A stretch of 64,000 nucleotides of DNA from Gaiellasilicea sp963802765. Lineage in GTDB: Bacteria > Actinomycetota > Thermoleophilia > Gaiellales > Gaiellaceae. Below, piece by piece: positions 1 to 8,912 of this stretch. Numbering within the stretch: the first letter of the stretch is position 1; each line of letters starts with the position of its first letter. The translations under genes and the position numbers were made by a program. The notes beneath the pieces were generated by a model, which searched no databases, had not been told where the DNA came from, and worked only from the letters and a program-made list of their open reading frames with translations. Location of the stretch: the NCBI GenBank assembly GCA_963802765.1, contig CAWDJZ010000008.1, forward strand, positions 1 to 64,000, given 5' to 3'.

Positions 1-1217
1 CTCGCTCCATGTACCCACACGTCAGACAGCTCGCGCAGCGGCCCATGCCGCGACGACCGCGCCGCTTCGTGCTGGTGCGCCGCCTCGCCGCTGCGCTCGG
101 CCTCCTTCGCTAGACGCGCGGGACGAGCCTTCCCTCGAGTCCGCCAGCGCAGCCCAACCAGGATCGCCATGGCTCCGACCTGAGCGGCCGCGCTCAGCTC
201 GGTGCCGAGCGGCAGGGTCGCGAGCACCGCCGCAGCTGTGACGAGCCTGATCCGGTTCCGGGGGACTCCGAACGTTCGGCGAAAGCCGACCTCGCACAGG
301 ATGAAGAGCGCCGCCCCGGCCGCGAGCCCGACCGCGATCCAGCCGCCGAGGGGGGCGTACGGGTCACCGATCGCCTTCTTGAGGCCGGCCGCAAGGGCGA
401 CGATCCCAAGCAGGATCCCGTAGTGCCAGTAGCCGAATCCGTTCAGGGCGAGCTGCGGCCTTCGCTCCGGCGTGGCGTCCTCGAACGCGCGCTCGACCTC
501 TTCTTGATCGCTGAAGTACAGCCACCAGAGTGCGGCGCTGACGCTCAGCGCCAGCAGAGCGACGAGCGTGAGCCCTCGATCGAGCGGCAAACCGGCCGCA
601 CCGGCGCCGATGACCACGATCGACTCGCCCAGCGCGACGATCACGACCAGGCCGTGCCGCTCGACGAAGTGCGAGACGGAGACGACGAAGCCCTCGACGG
701 TCGTGAAGTGCGGCGACACCCAGAGCAGGCCTCCCGCGAGCGCCCACAGCGCCCATTGCCAATCTCCGCCGAGAGCGCCGCCGGCGAGCACGAGGCCGAC
801 ACCGACGAGGTTGAATGGAACGATCCGGAGAATCGCGCGCACCTCGGAGATCGACGCTCCGCGGGCGAACATGCCGGCGTGAAGCACGACTACGGCGAGG
901 TAACCGAGGCCAAAGGCGAGCCCGTCTCCCTCGTAGGCGTGCGGAACGGCGAGCGCGATGACGAGGAACCCGCCCATCCCTCCCAGCAGGAGCAGCCTGA
1001 ACCGGACGCGGTCGGTGGCGATCGCGTTCGTCAGCCAGGCGTACCCGTCGTAGATCCACCAGATCAGGAGGAGCATGACCACGACCTGGACAAACGCCGC
1101 GCCGTCCTCGCCTTCGACGAGTACGCCGGTCAGCTGCGTGATCGTGAAGACGAAAACGAGGTCGAAGAAGAGCTCGAGCGTCGAGACGCGAACGCTGCGC
1201 TCGGACGGGCTGGACAC
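1..1217 (-). CDS. ltrA: Low temperature requirement protein A (LtrA), C-terminus off the left edge
   Basis: The reading frame runs unbroken from a GTG at 1217 to the window edge, giving about 405 residues without a stop, so the end of the gene lies outside. Near the N-terminus it has the family hallmark ELFFDLVFVFTITQL, then WWIYDGYAWLTN, and later HGLVVIVALGESIV, all typical of LtrA. Hydrophobic segments alternate along the whole length, as expected for a polytopic membrane protein. The molecular role of the family is not well defined; the name comes from a Listeria low-temperature phenotype. The gene starts 45 nt after the sigma-factor stop on the same strand and may be cotranscribed. The last visible residues are Arg/Ala-rich and low-complexity. 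Confidence 0.9.
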   Translation of the reverse strand, partial: MSSPSERSVRVSTLELFFDLVFVFTITQLTGVLVEGEDGAAFVQVVVMLLLIWWIYDGYAWLTNAIATDRVRFRLLLLGGMGGFLVIALAVPHAYEGDGLAFGLGYLAVVVLHAGMFARGASISEVRAILRIVPFNLVGVGLVLAGGALGGDWQWALWALAGGLLWVSPHFTTVEGFVVSVSHFVERHGLVVIVALGESIVVIGAGAAGLPLDRGLTLVALLALSVSAALWWLYFSDQEEVERAFEDATPERRPQLALNGFGYWHYGILLGIVALAAGLKKAIGDPYAPLGGWIAVGLAAGAALFILCEVGFRRTFGVPRNRIRLVTAAAVLATLPLGTELSAAAQVGAMAILVGLRWRTRGKARPARLAKEAERSGEAAHQHEAARSSRHGPLRELSDVWVHGA

Positions 1218-1262
1218 GAGCGCATCATCCCGGCTCGGAGATCGAGCCCGCGCCGCTCCGTG

Positions 1263-2303
1263 CTACGACGCCAGGTCGGCCGGGAGGCCGAAGCGCGGGA
1301 AGATCTCGGGGGTCACGAACGCCGTGATGTCCTTGATCAGCGAGCCCTCGAAGGTGATCACGTCGAGCGCGGCCGGCTCATACCGTCCCGTCTCGCCGTT
1401 CAGGTGGTAGTAGGCGACGGCGGGCTGCCCGTTGGCGCGTATCGGAACGCTGCGCGCCTCGGCGCAGAATTCCACGGCCGCCTTCGCGAACTCTGCAATC
1501 GTGTCGCCGCCGCGCCACCAGCTCGCCCACGGCGGCATCGAGAAGACGGCGTCCTCGGCCAGGAGTGCCCGGAGCGCCTCGACATCGCCTCTGCGCCAGG
1601 CGTCGACGTAGCCCTCGACGAGCTCGCGGATCCGCTTGTCACCGAGCGAGCGCAGCGTGGCCTGCTGGCTCTGCTCGGGCAGACGCTCGTCCACGTTCTT
1701 GCGGGCACGCTGCAGGGCGCTGTTCACCGACGCGACTGTCGTCTCCAGTGTCTCCGACACTTCCCGAGCAGTGAAGCCGAGCACCTCGCGCAGGACCAGC
1801 ACGGCGCGTTGCGTGGCAGACAAGTGCTGGAGCGCCGCGATGAAGGCGAGCTCCACGGCCTCGCGCTGCTCGTAGCGGGCGTCGGGGCCGGCGTAGCCGT
1901 CCCGCAGCCCGAGAGTCTCGTCCGGGAACGGCTCGACCCAGACGGACTCGATGAGCGGCTGGCCGGGATCGTCGGTGGAGCCGCTCGGCGGGCCGTGGTC
2001 GACCGGAAGCACGCGCTTCGACCGCCGGGCGATCGCGTCGAGACACACGTTGGTCGCGATCCGATAGAGCCAGGTGCGAAGCGAGCTTCGATCCGCGAAC
2101 CCGGGCAGTCCGCGCCACACGCGCAGCAGGGTCTCCTGCAGCGCGTCCTCGGCGTCGTGCAGCGAGCCCAGCATGCGGTAGCAGTGCGCGAGGAGCTCCG
2201 CGCGATACTCGTCCGCGATGCCGCGGAACGCGTCCTCGTCTCCGCCTCGAGCCGCGTCGAGGAGCTCTCGCTCCTGATCCGAGCCTCGGGTGCTGATCGC
2301 CAT
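1263..2303 (-). CDS. ECF sigma factor with C-terminal SnoaL-like domain (SigG type)
   Basis: A 346-residue RNA polymerase sigma factor of the extracytoplasmic-function group. Region 2 (about residues 15-90) contains CYRMLGSLHDAEDALQETL and RTWLYRIATNVCLD. Region 4 (about 150-205) contains LSATQRAVLVLREVLGFTA and a helix-turn-helix. The last about 120 residues (RIRELVEGYVDAWRRGDVEAL onward) form a SnoaL/NTF2-like domain, the arrangement of SigG- and SigJ-type factors, where this domain modulates activity in place of a separate anti-sigma factor. No anti-sigma gene is adjacent, consistent with that mode. The gene follows the reductase gene by 33 nt and precedes ltrA by 45 nt on the same strand. 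Its target promoters cannot be read from this window. Confidence 0.9.
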   Translation of the reverse strand: MAISTRGSDQERELLDAARGGDEDAFRGIADEYRAELLAHCYRMLGSLHDAEDALQETLLRVWRGLPGFADRSSLRTWLYRIATNVCLDAIARRSKRVLPVDHGPPSGSTDDPGQPLIESVWVEPFPDETLGLRDGYAGPDARYEQREAVELAFIAALQHLSATQRAVLVLREVLGFTAREVSETLETTVASVNSALQRARKNVDERLPEQSQQATLRSLGDKRIRELVEGYVDAWRRGDVEALRALLAEDAVFSMPPWASWWRGGDTIAEFAKAAVEFCAEARSVPIRANGQPAVAYYHLNGETGRYEPAALDVITFEGSLIKDITAFVTPEIFPRFGLPADLAS

Positions 2304-2336
2304 GTCAGAAAGGTAGACCGCGGACGCGATCCGAAC

Positions 2337-2885
2337 TCATCGCTCCACCGAGAATCTGGCGCAAGCGAAGTCGCCGTTCCGCCCCAGCTCCTCCAGGCGC
2401 AGCTCGACTCGGCGCGGCAGCAACGGCGCACCTCCACCCAGCGTGACTGGAGCGATCATCGCCTGGACCTCGTCCAGCAGCCCCGCGTCGGTGAACTGGC
2501 CGGCCAGGTCGCCGCCGCCGACGATCCAGACGTTCCGGTCGCCGGCGGCGTCGACCATGTCCCTGTGCACCGTGGCGACGTCGGCGCTCGTGAACTCGAT
2601 CTGCGCTTCGGGAACGACGGTCAGCTGCCGGTGCGTGAACACCCAGCACGGGATCTCGTACGGCCACTTCCACTCGGACGGATCCTTGTCCCCGAACTCG
2701 TGGTCGAGGATCCACTCGTACGTCGTGGATCCCATCGCCATCGCCCCGACGCCTGCGATGAACTCGTCGTAGTTCAACGGCCCGTCCCGCTCGCGCTTGC
2801 GGACGAAGAGCCAGTCGAGCGAGTTGTCGGGGTCTGCGATGAAGCCGTCGAGGGTCGTCGCCGTGTAGTACTGGGTCAGGCTCAC
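2337..2885 (-). CDS. Dihydrofolate reductase / RibD C-terminal family protein
   Basis: A 182-residue protein starting at a GTG with VSLTQYYTATTLDGFIAD, the typical N-terminus of the RibD_C/DHFR-like family, followed later by the NADPH-site motif IVGGGDLAGQF (about residue 125) and the family tail. Such stand-alone proteins resemble the reductase part of RibD; their substrates in actinobacteria are usually unknown. The GTG start is chosen because upstream in-frame sequence belongs to the shifted tail of the PhoX-like gene. It lies between that gene (41 nt) and the sigma factor (33 nt), suggesting one transcript. A second, frame-broken member of the same superfamily is at 58389-58942. Confidence 0.85.
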   Translation of the reverse strand: MSLTQYYTATTLDGFIADPDNSLDWLFVRKRERDGPLNYDEFIAGVGAMAMGSTTYEWILDHEFGDKDPSEWKWPYEIPCWVFTHRQLTVVPEAQIEFTSADVATVHRDMVDAAGDRNVWIVGGGDLAGQFTDAGLLDEVQAMIAPVTLGGGAPLLPRRVELRLEELGRNGDFACARFSVER

Positions 2886-2926
2886 GAGCCGAGTTCTACA
2901 AGGTCGCGGCTCGGAGCGATCGTGGT

Positions 2927-4421
2927 CTAGAGCAGCGGCACCCCCAGCCGGTCGTAGGCCGCGGCCTCGAGCCGGGTGAGGTTGTGCCGCTCCGCCGCCT
3001 CGGCCAGCGCGCCCGAGATCTTCGGCGAGTACTGCGTCTTGCGGAGCAGCGTGCGCCATCAGGCGCCGCCGGGCGCGGTTGTGGCGTGCGAACGGCCCCC
3101 AGATCGCGAACGTCGTCCCGGGGTCCTGCACGTTGACGAAGAACGTTCCTCCGTCCGGAGAGAAGGTCGGGCCGGCGAACTCGTTCATCTCAGGATGGGC
3201 GTTGCGGGCGAAGACGTAGGTGCCGCCCTCCGGCGAGATGCCGACGATCCGGTTCTCGCCGCCGCCGTCCTCGGTGAGCCAGACGTCGCCCCACGGCGTG
3301 ACGATCAGGTTGTCGGGCAGGTCGAGCTCGTTCGCGCTCGTCGACTCGAACACGAGCTCGAGCGTGTCCGCGCCCTGGACGTTCTCGGGCCCCGGGATGA
3401 GCCGATAGATCTGCCCCCGTCGTGCCTCGCCGCCCTGGGTGTCGTCGAACCAGAAGGCGCCCTCGGTGAAGTTCGAGCCCTCGAGGCGCGTGAAGCGGAC
3501 CGCGCCCCCTGCGAGCGCGTCATCGTGGGCCTTGGCTGGATCGACGGTGATCCAACGGACGACGAACGTCTGGCCCGGGTTGTAGAGATCGGCGTTCCGA
3601 GAGGCATTGTCGATCGCGAGCGCCTGCAGCGTGCCGCCCTGGAGCAGCGACCCGGGCCGCTGGCTGCGGTCGTTCGGCAGGTAGCGGAAGAGGAAGCTGG
3701 AGCGGAAGGCGGGGTCGGTGTCGACCTCGGTGGTCGGGTCAGCCGGGATGCTGCCGCGGAAGTCGTCCTCGGTCAGGTAGACGATCCCCGTGCGCGGGTC
3801 GACGTCGATCGACTCGTGCGAGAAGAAGCCCATCGCGGTGATCGGCGTCCGGGAGAGATTGTTCTCGGGGTCGTCCGGCATGACCTCGAAGCAGTAGCCG
3901 TGGCCCTCGTTGCGGGTCTCCTCGCAGGTGATCCACGTGCCCCAAGGCGTGCCGCCGCCGGCGCAGTTGGTTTGCGTGCCGGCGTTGGTCACGTAGGCGT
4001 CGAGCTCCTTCCGGTTCGGACCGACGACGACCGCGGTCGTGCCGCCGGGACCTCCGCCGCCGGCCGTGTACGGGTTCACGCCGACAACGGGCGGACCCGC
4101 GCTCCCAGCCTGCTCGTGGTTGCGTACGAGCACCGTCGTGTTCCCGGGGCCGGCGAACGCCGACATGCCGTCGTGCGACCCGGGGACCGGGATGCCGCTG
4201 ACGGACTTGTTCCTCATGGTCGGCGAGCCCTCGGTCGAGAGCACCCTGTACTGGAAGCCCTCGGGCAGGTCGAGCAGACCGCCCGGATCAGCCACGAGGT
4301 CGCCGAACGGCCCGTCCTGCGGGCCTGCGAACGCCCGTGTTTGGCCGAGGAACGCAACCGACAGGGCAGCGCTTCCCGACAGGCCGAGGAACTTGCGCCG
4401 GCTCAATGCGGCTGTCTTCAC
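2927..4421 (-). CDS. PhoX-like phosphatase (DUF839), Tat-exported; frameshift near the 3' end
   Basis: A secreted protein of about 497 residues of the DUF839/PhoX family, calcium-dependent phosphatases acting outside the membrane. The GTG start at 4421 is preceded by GAGGGA. The N-terminus KTAALSRRKFLGLSGSAAL is a twin-arginine signal followed by an AFAGP cleavage region. Family motifs include VRNHEQAG, GTWITCEETRN, FFSHESIDVDPRTGIVYLTE and FAGPTFSPDGGTFFVNVQDP. Near 3058 the frame shifts: after GPFARHNRARRR the family-like C-terminus (TQYSPKISGALAEAAERH to the stop at 2927) continues in another frame. An indel error is likely. The PHO-box-like repeat upstream (4493-4521) supports phosphate-starvation control. 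Phosphatase activity itself is inferred from the family. Confidence 0.82.
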
Positions 4422-4492
4422 GATGATTCCCTCCCCCTCTTCGCTGACGGTCCGAGCCTTGCAAGTGCCGGGGTACGCGTGGGAGGCGGTCT

Positions 4493-4521
4493 GGTTACCG
4501 GTGGATTTCGGATCGGTGAAC
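4493..4521 (-). promoter_or_regulatory. Candidate PHO box upstream of the PhoX-like gene
   Basis: On the minus strand GTTCACC (4521-4515) and GGTAACC (4499-4493) are 22 nt apart, two turns of the 11-nt period used by actinobacterial PhoP. The middle unit (CGAAATC) is degenerate. The array lies about 72 nt upstream of the phosphatase start and is oriented towards it. It is weaker than the arrays near 34480, 47830 and 48780. Confidence 0.5.
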
Positions 4522-4584
4522 GGCCGCGAGAACTTCCCGGTCTTTGCGTCGCCGCCCGCCCTACGCCTTTGGTCACAATTGGGC

Positions 4585-5262
4585 ATGGCGCCCGGCGAGC
4601 ACTGGCTGTCGATTCTCTGGCCGCTCGTTCGGTCCCAGCTTCCACCCCCGCCGGCCCGGGTGGTCGAGATCGGCTGCGGCCGCCTCGGCGGCTTCGTTCC
4701 CTCCCTCCGTTCGAGCGGCTACGAGGCGGTCGGCGTCGATCCCGAGGCGCCCGAGGGTCCTGACTATCGCCGGATCGAGTTCGAACGGCTCGAGCTTCCA
4801 CAGCGATTCGACGCCGCAATCGCGGCCAGCTCGCTCCATCACGTCGATGACCCCGGCGTGGTGCTCGACCGGCTCACGAGCATGATGACGAGCGGCGGCA
4901 CGCTCGTCGTCGTGGAATGGGACTGGGAGAGGTTCGACGAGGCCACCGCGCGGTGGTGCTTCCGGCGTCTCGGCCAAGACCACGACGGAAACTGGCTCCA
5001 ACGGCACCGGGACAGGTGGGCCGACTCCGGACAGGAATGGGAGTCCAATCTTCGCGCTTGGGCGACACGCGAGCGACTGCACTCTGGCGAGACGCTGATC
5101 CAGGTTCTGGACGAGCGGTTCGAGCGTCGGCTGCTCACGCGCGGCCCCTACTACTTCGTCCATCTGGCCGACACCGACGAGGCGGACGAGCAGGCGGCGA
5201 TCGACACCGGGCAGATCCAGGCGAACCGGATCGACTGGGTCGGCACGCTGCCCGGGGTCTAG
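4585..5262 (+). CDS. Class I SAM-dependent methyltransferase
   Basis: A 225-residue protein starting at ATG 4585 (MAPGEHWLS). Motif I is VVEIGCGRLGGFVPSL (about residues 28-43), followed by the acidic strand end VGVDPEAPEG, motif IAASSLHHVDDPGVVLDRL and the strand GGTLVVVEWDWERF. This is the Methyltransf_11 fold that binds S-adenosylmethionine in the cytosol. The substrate cannot be told. It is divergent from the PhoX-like gene across a 163-nt intergenic region and is followed 10 nt later by the DUF2461 gene on the same strand. Confidence 0.85.
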   Translation: MAPGEHWLSILWPLVRSQLPPPPARVVEIGCGRLGGFVPSLRSSGYEAVGVDPEAPEGPDYRRIEFERLELPQRFDAAIAASSLHHVDDPGVVLDRLTSMMTSGGTLVVVEWDWERFDEATARWCFRRLGQDHDGNWLQRHRDRWADSGQEWESNLRAWATRERLHSGETLIQVLDERFERRLLTRGPYYFVHLADTDEADEQAAIDTGQIQANRIDWVGTLPGV

Positions 5263-5272
5263 AGTGACGAGC

Positions 5273-5972
5273 ATGGCAACGACGACGAAGCAGGCGTCGT
5301 TCGGTCCCGAGCTGTTCTCGTTCCTGACCGACCTGAGGGCGAACAACGACCGCGAGTGGTTCGCAGCCAACAGGGAGCGGTACGAGGAGCACCTGCTCGA
5401 GCCGGCACTCGCGTTCGTCGAGGCGTTCGCACCGCGGCTGGAGAAGATCAGCCCCCACTTCCGCGCGGACGCCCGGCCGAGCGGCGGCTCGCTCTTCCGG
5501 ATCTACCGCGACACGCGCTTTTCGAAGGACAAGTCGCCGTACAAGACCAACGTCGGCATCCACTTCCGGCACGAGCGGGCCAAGGACGCCCACGCCCCGG
5601 GCTACTACCTCCACATCGGCCCGGGCGAGGTGTTCGCCGGCGGCGGGATCTGGCATCCGGACACACAGGCGGCGACGCGCATCCGCGAGGCGATCGTTGC
5701 TGATCCCGACCGCTGGAAACGGGCGACGCGCGCCGGCGCCTTCGCCAAGCAGTCTCGAGCTCGGCGGCGACTCGCTCAAGCGCGTCCCGACCTGGGCGGA
5801 CGCGGAGCACCCGTTCGCCGACGACCTGAAGCGGAAGGACTACTTCGGCTGGGCCCGCCTGAGCGAGAAGGACGTCGTCGCTCCCGGCTTCGTCGACGAG
5901 TACGCCCGGATCTGCCGCGCGGCCGGGCCGCTGATGCAGTTCCTCTGCGACGCGCTCGACGTCCCGTACTAG
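5273..5972 (+). CDS. DUF2461 domain protein (TIGR02453 type), one frameshift
   Basis: The start is ATG 5273 (MATTTKQASFGPELFSFL). Characteristic DUF2461 segments follow: LRANNDREWFAANRERYEE, GGSLFRIYRDTRFSKDKSPY, GYYLHIGPGEVFAGGGIWHP. Near 5753 the frame shifts within GAFAKQ; the next frame continues LELGGDSLKRVP and DLKRKDYFGWARLSEKDVV, which is the expected family C-terminus, ending at 5972. The combined length of about 232 residues suits the family. The function is unknown; the family is widespread and cytosolic. The break looks like a one-base indel, not decay, because both halves remain conserved. Confidence 0.82.
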
Positions 5973-6085
5973 TCAGAGCCTCGTCGGTACTCATCGTGCT
6001 GGCTCGCTCGACGTGAGATGCTGCTCCGTGACCGGATCGCGAAGGTTGGCGGTTCGGCCGATGCCAAGGTGAGGAGGAGGTCTCT

Positions 6086-6485
6086 GTGGTTGCAGCGGAC
6101 TACCCGTTTCTCGATGTGTTCTGGACGATGCTCATCTTCTTCCTGTGGATCGCATGGTTCATGCTGCTGTTCCGGATGATCGCCGACGTCTTCCGTCGAC
6201 GCGACATCGGCGGCGGCGGCAAGGTGCTGTGGATGATCTTCGTGATCATCGTGCCGTTCCTCGGCGTCTTCATCTATCTCATCGCCGAGGGCAACAAGAT
6301 GGGTGAGCGGGACATCGAAGCACGCCCAGAAGTCCCAGGCGCAGTTCGACGACTACGTCAAGTCGGTCGCCGGGAGCAGCGGGGGCGCCGCGGCCGAGAT
6401 CGAGCAGGCGAAGACGCTCCTCGACAGCGGAGCGATCTCCCAGGAGGAGTACGAGAAGCTGAAGCAGCGCGCGCTGAGCGGCTGA
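6086..6485 (+). CDS. PLDc_N-SHOCT membrane protein, one frameshift (paralogue of 11216-11611)
   Basis: A GTG start at 6086 follows a purine-rich GAGGAGGTC stretch. Residues 1-75 hold two transmembrane helices of the PLDc_N type (DVFWTMLIFFLWIAWFMLL and VLWMIFVIIVPFLGVFIYL). The C-terminus is a SHOCT motif (AEIEQAKTLLDSGAISQEEY). Near 6318 the frame shifts, joining NKMGERDI to KHAQKSQAQFDDYVKSV. The intact paralogue at 11216-11611 aligns across this point without a break, which supports a one-base error. SHOCT domains are short oligomerisation or targeting modules; the cellular role is unknown. A strong hairpin follows directly downstream. Confidence 0.8.
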
Positions 6486-6501
6486 GCTCGCTCAGCAATC
6501 A

Positions 6502-6537
6502 CGTCGTGGGGCGCGCCCGTGCGCGCGCCCCACGACG
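6502..6537. terminator. Hairpin terminator between convergent genes
   Basis: A perfect 15-bp stem (6502-6516 pairing with 6523-6537, arms CGTCGTGGGGCGCGC) with a 6-nt loop lies between the convergent PLDc_N-SHOCT and DUF7144 genes. No T run follows, so it is a GC-rich bidirectional hairpin and not a classical intrinsic terminator. Confidence 0.75.
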
Positions 6538-6542
6538 CACGG

Positions 6543-6950
6543 TCAGGTGGTTCTTTCGACTGCGCCTGGTCTCGTCAGCGCCCAGATCACCCAGATGTTC
6601 AAGGCGATGATGAGCAGCGACCAGAACGGGTAGTAGGGGATGAAGAAGAAGTTGGCGACGGCGCTCACGACGGCGAGCACGATCGCCGTGACCGCGGCCC
6701 AGGTTGCCCCGGTGAAGAGCCCGTAGCCCGCGAGCACGAACAGGATCCCGAGGAGCAGGTGGATCCAGCCCCACGCGGTCGTGTCGAGGTCGAACGTGTA
6801 GTTCTCGGTGACGACGTAGAACCCGTCGTCGAAGATCGCCACGAAGCCGTTGACGATCTGGAAGATCCCGATCGTCACCAGCATCACCGCGGCGAAGGTG
6901 ATCCCGCCTACCGCCCAGCCTGAGAGCGGCTTGTATTCGCGCTCGCTCAT
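6543..6950 (-). CDS. DUF7144-type integral membrane protein
   Basis: A 135-residue protein with an excellent AGGAGGAGG ribosome binding site before ATG 6950. It has four hydrophobic helices (GWAVGGITFAAVMLVTIGIF, WIHLLLGILFVLAGYGLF, AAVTAIVLAVVSAVANFFF, LLIIALNIWVIWALT), matching the DUF7144 family common in actinobacteria. No catalytic motif is visible and the function is unknown. It is transcribed convergently with the SHOCT gene upstream and in the same direction as modABC, but 79 nt separate it from modC. Confidence 0.8.
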   Translation of the reverse strand: MSEREYKPLSGWAVGGITFAAVMLVTIGIFQIVNGFVAIFDDGFYVVTENYTFDLDTTAWGWIHLLLGILFVLAGYGLFTGATWAAVTAIVLAVVSAVANFFFIPYYPFWSLLIIALNIWVIWALTRPGAVERTT

Positions 6951-7029
6951 GTCCTCCTCCTGTCGAACAGTGACTGACCCGCCCCGGAAGCCTGACAGCT
7001 ACCCCGGACTGAGCGCGCACCTCGGGCGA

Positions 7030-8064
7030 TCAGCGCGGGAAGAGGCGCGCGGCGGTCGCCTTGAACGACGCCGTCACCGTCGCGCCCGGGTGGAGGTCGA
7101 GCCGCTCCGCCGAGACGGCCGTGATCTCTGCGACGACGGGGCCGACACGGACCCGCACTCGATTTCCCATCGCGGCGACCGAGAGCACAGGCGCGCTGAC
7201 GTGGTTCATGCGGGAGTCGTCGGGGGCGACCGAGCCGAGAGACACCTCCCACGGATAGACCGCCACGTTCACAGGGCCGCGGGCCTCGTCGGCGCTCCAG
7301 ACAGCGAGTCCGCTCTCGAGCGTGACCCTGGTCAGTCCGTCCTGCGTCTCGACCGCCTGTCCCGGAAGCAACGTCGCGCCGGTGAAGCTCGCAACGAACG
7401 AGTCGGCCGGGACGGAGACGAGCTCACCGGGGCTACCGAGCTGCAGGATCGCGCCACTGCTGATGACACCGACGCGGTGGGCCAAGGTCGCCGCGTCCTC
7501 GAAGTCGTGCGTGACGAGGATCGTGGGCAGGCGGAGCAGGTCGAGCAACTGCCGCAGCTCGGCGCGGACACCGGCTCTCGTGTGCGTGTCGAGGGCCGAG
7601 AGCGGCTCGTCGAGCAGCAGCACGGCAGGGTCGCGGGCGAGCGCCCGCGCGAGTGCGACGCGCTGGCGCTCGCCTCCGGAGAGCTCGCGGACGCGCGCCT
7701 TCGCCAGGTGGCCGATCCGGAAGCGCTCGAGCAAGCCGTCGACCTTACGACCGTCGCGTGCGCCGAAGCGGACGTTGCCGAGCACGTCGAGATGGGGGAA
7801 GAGGGCGTACTCCTGGAAGAGGTAGCCGACCCGACGGTGCTCCGGAGCGACGTCGACTCCTCGCTCGGTGTCGAGCAGGACGGTCCGATCGAGCGACACG
7901 AGACCGTGGAGGGGGCGGAGCAGGCCGGCGATCACGCGCAGCACCGTCGTCTTGCCGGCACCCGACGGGCCGACCAGCGCGAGCGTCTCGCCCGGCTCGA
8001 CGGTCAGTTCTGCTGACGCGTCGAAGCTGCGAAGAGGGTGAGTGAACCTGACTCGGAGCGCCAT
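7030..8064 (-). CDS. modC: Molybdate ABC transporter ATP-binding protein ModC
   Basis: A 344-residue ABC ATPase starting at ATG 8064 (MALRVRFTHPLRSF). Walker A is GPSGAGKTT (about residue 33), the signature is LSGGERQRV, and Walker B is AVLLLDEPLSALD. The Q-loop region reads VGYLFQEYALFPHL. The C-terminal about 110 residues after FTGATLLPGQ form a TOBE/Mop-like molybdate-binding region, as in ModC. It overlaps the modB 3' end by 61 nt, so the three mod genes are probably translated from one mRNA. ModC powers ModB-mediated import of molybdate (or tungstate) captured by ModA. Confidence 0.9.
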   Translation of the reverse strand: MALRVRFTHPLRSFDASAELTVEPGETLALVGPSGAGKTTVLRVIAGLLRPLHGLVSLDRTVLLDTERGVDVAPEHRRVGYLFQEYALFPHLDVLGNVRFGARDGRKVDGLLERFRIGHLAKARVRELSGGERQRVALARALARDPAVLLLDEPLSALDTHTRAGVRAELRQLLDLLRLPTILVTHDFEDAATLAHRVGVISSGAILQLGSPGELVSVPADSFVASFTGATLLPGQAVETQDGLTRVTLESGLAVWSADEARGPVNVAVYPWEVSLGSVAPDDSRMNHVSAPVLSVAAMGNRVRVRVGPVVAEITAVSAERLDLHPGATVTASFKATAARLFPR

Positions 8065-8912
8065 CTGGTGGTGAGCTTGACGGACAGGAGAATGAGCGCG
8101 CTGACCACGATCAGGAGCGCGCTGATCGCGAGAGCGACGTCGAAGTCGAGGTCGAACTGCTCGTAGATCGCCAGGGAGAGCGTCTGCGTCACGCCCTGCA
8201 GCGAGCCGGCGAACATGATCGTCGCGCCGAACTCGCCGAGCCCGCGCGCGAACGCGAGCGCGGCGCCCGCGCCGAGACCTCCGCGCGCAAGCGGGAGCAT
8301 GACGCGAAGGAAGACGCGTCCGCGGCGAGCGCCGAGCGTGCGCGCCGCGTCGGGCAAGGTCGGATCGACGGCTTCGAAGGCGGCGATCGCAGTCCGGAGG
8401 TAGAACGGGCTGGCCACGAACGCCACCGCGAGCACAACGGCCACCTTCGTGAAGGCGATGTCCACGCCCAGCGTCTCGAACGTCTCCCCGAGCAGCCCCG
8501 CGCGGCCGAACGCGACGAGCAGCCCGATCCCCGCGACCGCCGGGGGCAGGACGAGCGGCAGCTCGACGAGGGTGACGAGAACGTCGCGGAGCACGCCGGT
8601 CCGGGTGGAGATCCAGTACGCGGCCGGCGTCCCCAGCAGGAGGATGCCTGCCATTGCGATCGCGTTCGTCTCGGCCGTGACGCGAATCGCGTCGCGAGCC
8701 GCATCGCTCCCCAGCGCCGAGATCAGCTCGCCCGGAGGCACCTGCAGGAAGACCGCGACGACGGGCAGCAGCAGGAAGACGAGGACGCCGCCCGTCGTAA
8801 GGACGAGCGCCCACCGGAAGAGGCCGTCTACGACGTGTGACCGGGCAGCGGCTGGAACCCGTGGTTCCTGAGTGCCGCCTGACCCCTCGCCGAGAGGAGC
8901 ATCCTGATCCAT
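8004..8912 (-). CDS. modB: Molybdate ABC transporter permease ModB
   Basis: An inner-membrane permease of up to 302 residues with several hydrophobic helices (GGVLVFLLLPVVAVFL, LVELPLVLPPAVAGIGLLVA, VVLAVAFVASPFYL). The EAA-type loop that docks with the ATPase reads DAARTLGARRGRVFLRV, followed by GEFGATIMFAGSLQG, a ModB hallmark. ATG 8912 is the only in-frame start ahead of the first helix. It makes the gene overlap modA by 85 nt, so the true start could differ if an indel is present. The gene lies between modA and modC. Confidence 0.88.
   Translation of the reverse strand: MDQDAPLGEGSGGTQEPRVPAAARSHVVDGLFRWALVLTTGGVLVFLLLPVVAVFLQVPPGELISALGSDAARDAIRVTAETNAIAMAGILLLGTPAAYWISTRTGVLRDVLVTLVELPLVLPPAVAGIGLLVAFGRAGLLGETFETLGVDIAFTKVAVVLAVAFVASPFYLRTAIAAFEAVDPTLPDAARTLGARRGRVFLRVMLPLARGGLGAGAALAFARGLGEFGATIMFAGSLQGVTQTLSLAIYEQFDLDFDVALAISALLIVVSALILLSVKLTTRWRSESGSLTLFAASTRQQN

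Noticed and set aside
423..2930. An 835-codon plus-strand open frame across the ltrA, sigma-factor and reductase genes
   Set aside because: It is antisense to three genes with clear family motifs. Its translation is low-complexity charged sequence, as expected from the mirrored frame of GC-rich genes.
2976..4763. A 595-codon plus-strand open frame opposite the PhoX-like gene
   Set aside because: The composition is that of an antisense shadow, with no recognisable motif and no ribosome binding site. The minus-strand phosphatase explains the region.
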